Source: Amaranthus tricolor | Taxonomy: Eukaryota; Streptophyta; Magnoliopsida; Caryophyllales; Amaranthaceae | DNA: 64,000 bases | Direction: 5' to 3' | NCBI RefSeq assembly: GCF_026212465.1 | Contig: NC_080049.1 | Location: 36,062,885 to 36,126,884 of the forward strand | Shown: positions 63,131 to 64,000 of the stretch, in pieces | Layout of the letters: each line of letters starts with the position of its first letter | Position numbering within the stretch: position 1 is the first letter of the stretch | Made by a program: the position numbers and the translations under genes | The notes under the pieces: model-generated | What the model saw: only the letters and a program-made list of their open reading frames with translations | Database searches by the model: none | Told to the model about the DNA's origin: nothing

Positions 63131-63668
63131 ATGTGAGTTGAGATTTGTCTACAGTCTCTCGCCGGAATGAAGTGAAATCTGACCGTACTTGGCTATGAGC
63201 CCTCTCCCTATTACCGAGCCGAGGGACTTGTTCCCGATGATGATGCGTTGGTCATAATACCACGCCTAGCAATTTTTCGGTCAATGAGAATTTTTCCTTC
63301 AATATGCATCAATATTTATAGATCATTTGTTGAAAAATCTGCAACATTTGTTCAATTTTCTTAGTAAGCTGGGTATGGTAAATGATAAGTCTGAAAAAAA
63401 ACTTATAATACAGAAAATAAAGTAAATTACGGTTTGAATTTGAATATTCGATTTTTCTTATTTATAACTAGAAAAACACTCTTATTTATACAAAAGATTA
63501 ATGGCTTAAATATAGAAATCAGAATAACAAAATATCTTAAGTTTCTAAAATAAAAAAAAAAATTATTTTAAGTTCCTAAAATATGAGAAAAATATTCTAA
63601 TAAAATATTTTCTAAAATAAGATGACAGATTAATTATAAAGCATCTTATTGTCAATTTTCATTTCTCA

Positions 63669-64000
63669 TACTTCAATCTTTATTAATTCCTATCCGCTTA
63701 ATATAGATGTGAGTACTTAGTAGGTACCTCTTTTTAAGTGCCCTATCAAACTTAGAAAGTACTACGATAATAAATGAGCCAAGTCCAATTAACCAACTTC
63801 AAATAATATTTGCTTTCAAAATAATTTTTCTTCAATATACCACAGTAAACCCACTCTTAGAAGATAGACAAGGCTAAAAACAAGATAACCCTTCCCATTC
63901 AGACCTCACATTAGAGGATGTCTTGGAATTAATTGTAGGTTAGCCATATATAATTTATTGGGAATATTCATCTTCACCCACAATGAGAAGATATTGAAGG
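63669..64000. other. Intergenic sequence, nothing recognised
   Basis: No gene or element end seen up to the window edge. Confidence 0.35.

Larger units (their letters stand above)
61541..63668 (-). mobile_element. Decayed Ty1/copia element, internally deleted, with two LTRs
   Basis: Related LTR-like segments lie at about 61541-61798 and 63390-63668. They share GAATATTCG, TTTTTCTTATT, AAAAACACTC, TATTTATACAAAAGAT, AACAAAATATCTTAAGTT and AAAATATTCTAA. On the minus strand the polypurine tract CTTGAGGGGGAA at 61799-61810 abuts TGTAGGAAAATA, the 3' LTR start. Only gag remains between the LTRs (62858-63130); protease, integrase, RT and RNase H are gone. LTR divergence is clear, so it is not recent. 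Exact LTR ends and target duplication were not resolved. Confidence 0.75.

Overview
This window looks like a nuclear chromosome segment of a eudicot plant. It is strongly AT-rich, its genes have GT-AG introns, and they belong to plant families: a BOI-type RING E3 ligase, a DRM2-type de novo DNA methyltransferase, a PLS-class pentatricopeptide repeat (PPR) protein and a GH28 polygalacturonase. The intergenic space is packed with MITEs and decayed retroelements. I cannot name the species from the sequence alone.

Layout. 0-17 kb is gene-free and made of small transposons: nested Stowaway elements, a 5'-truncated RTE-type LINE, hAT-type and Mutator-type MITEs, a 22-bp minisatellite and a gypsy LTR relic. 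17-20.7 kb (+) holds a BOI-related RING ligase gene with an apparent long 5' leader. 22.5-24.1 kb (-) holds a degenerate gene with a Cys/His-rich motif and an RNase H-like fold. 25.1-28.3 kb (-) holds a complete seven-exon DRM2-like gene, with leader and promoter sequence up to about 30.2 kb. 31-42.6 kb is a repeat complex: three related copies of one segment, cut by a complete-ended 5.2-kb CACTA element (which carries a truncated copia remnant), hAT MITEs, Stowaways and a 541-bp foldback element. 44.6-46.6 kb (+) is an intronless PPR gene. 47.2-50.5 kb (+) is a nine-exon polygalacturonase; its last intron carries an antisense fragment of an MCTP/QUIRKY-type gene, and a 74-bp tandem duplication spans its stop codon. 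52-56.5 kb has a small RING-like ORF, two more Mutator-type MITEs, a hAT-like foldback element and two splice-bounded putative exons. 61.5-63.7 kb is a decayed copia element on the minus strand with gag remains and a GC-richer segment that may be captured host DNA.

The genes do not form an operon-like unit and no new multi-gene system is evident. The most informative feature is the readable insertion history. Several insertions can be verified inside the window, because a related uninterrupted copy of the target sequence is also present and target-site duplications are intact: 3 bp for CACTA, 8 bp for hAT-type, 9 bp for Mutator-type and TA for Stowaway. The DRM2-like gene belongs to the pathway (RNA-directed DNA methylation) that silences such elements, but its closeness to them here need not mean anything functional.
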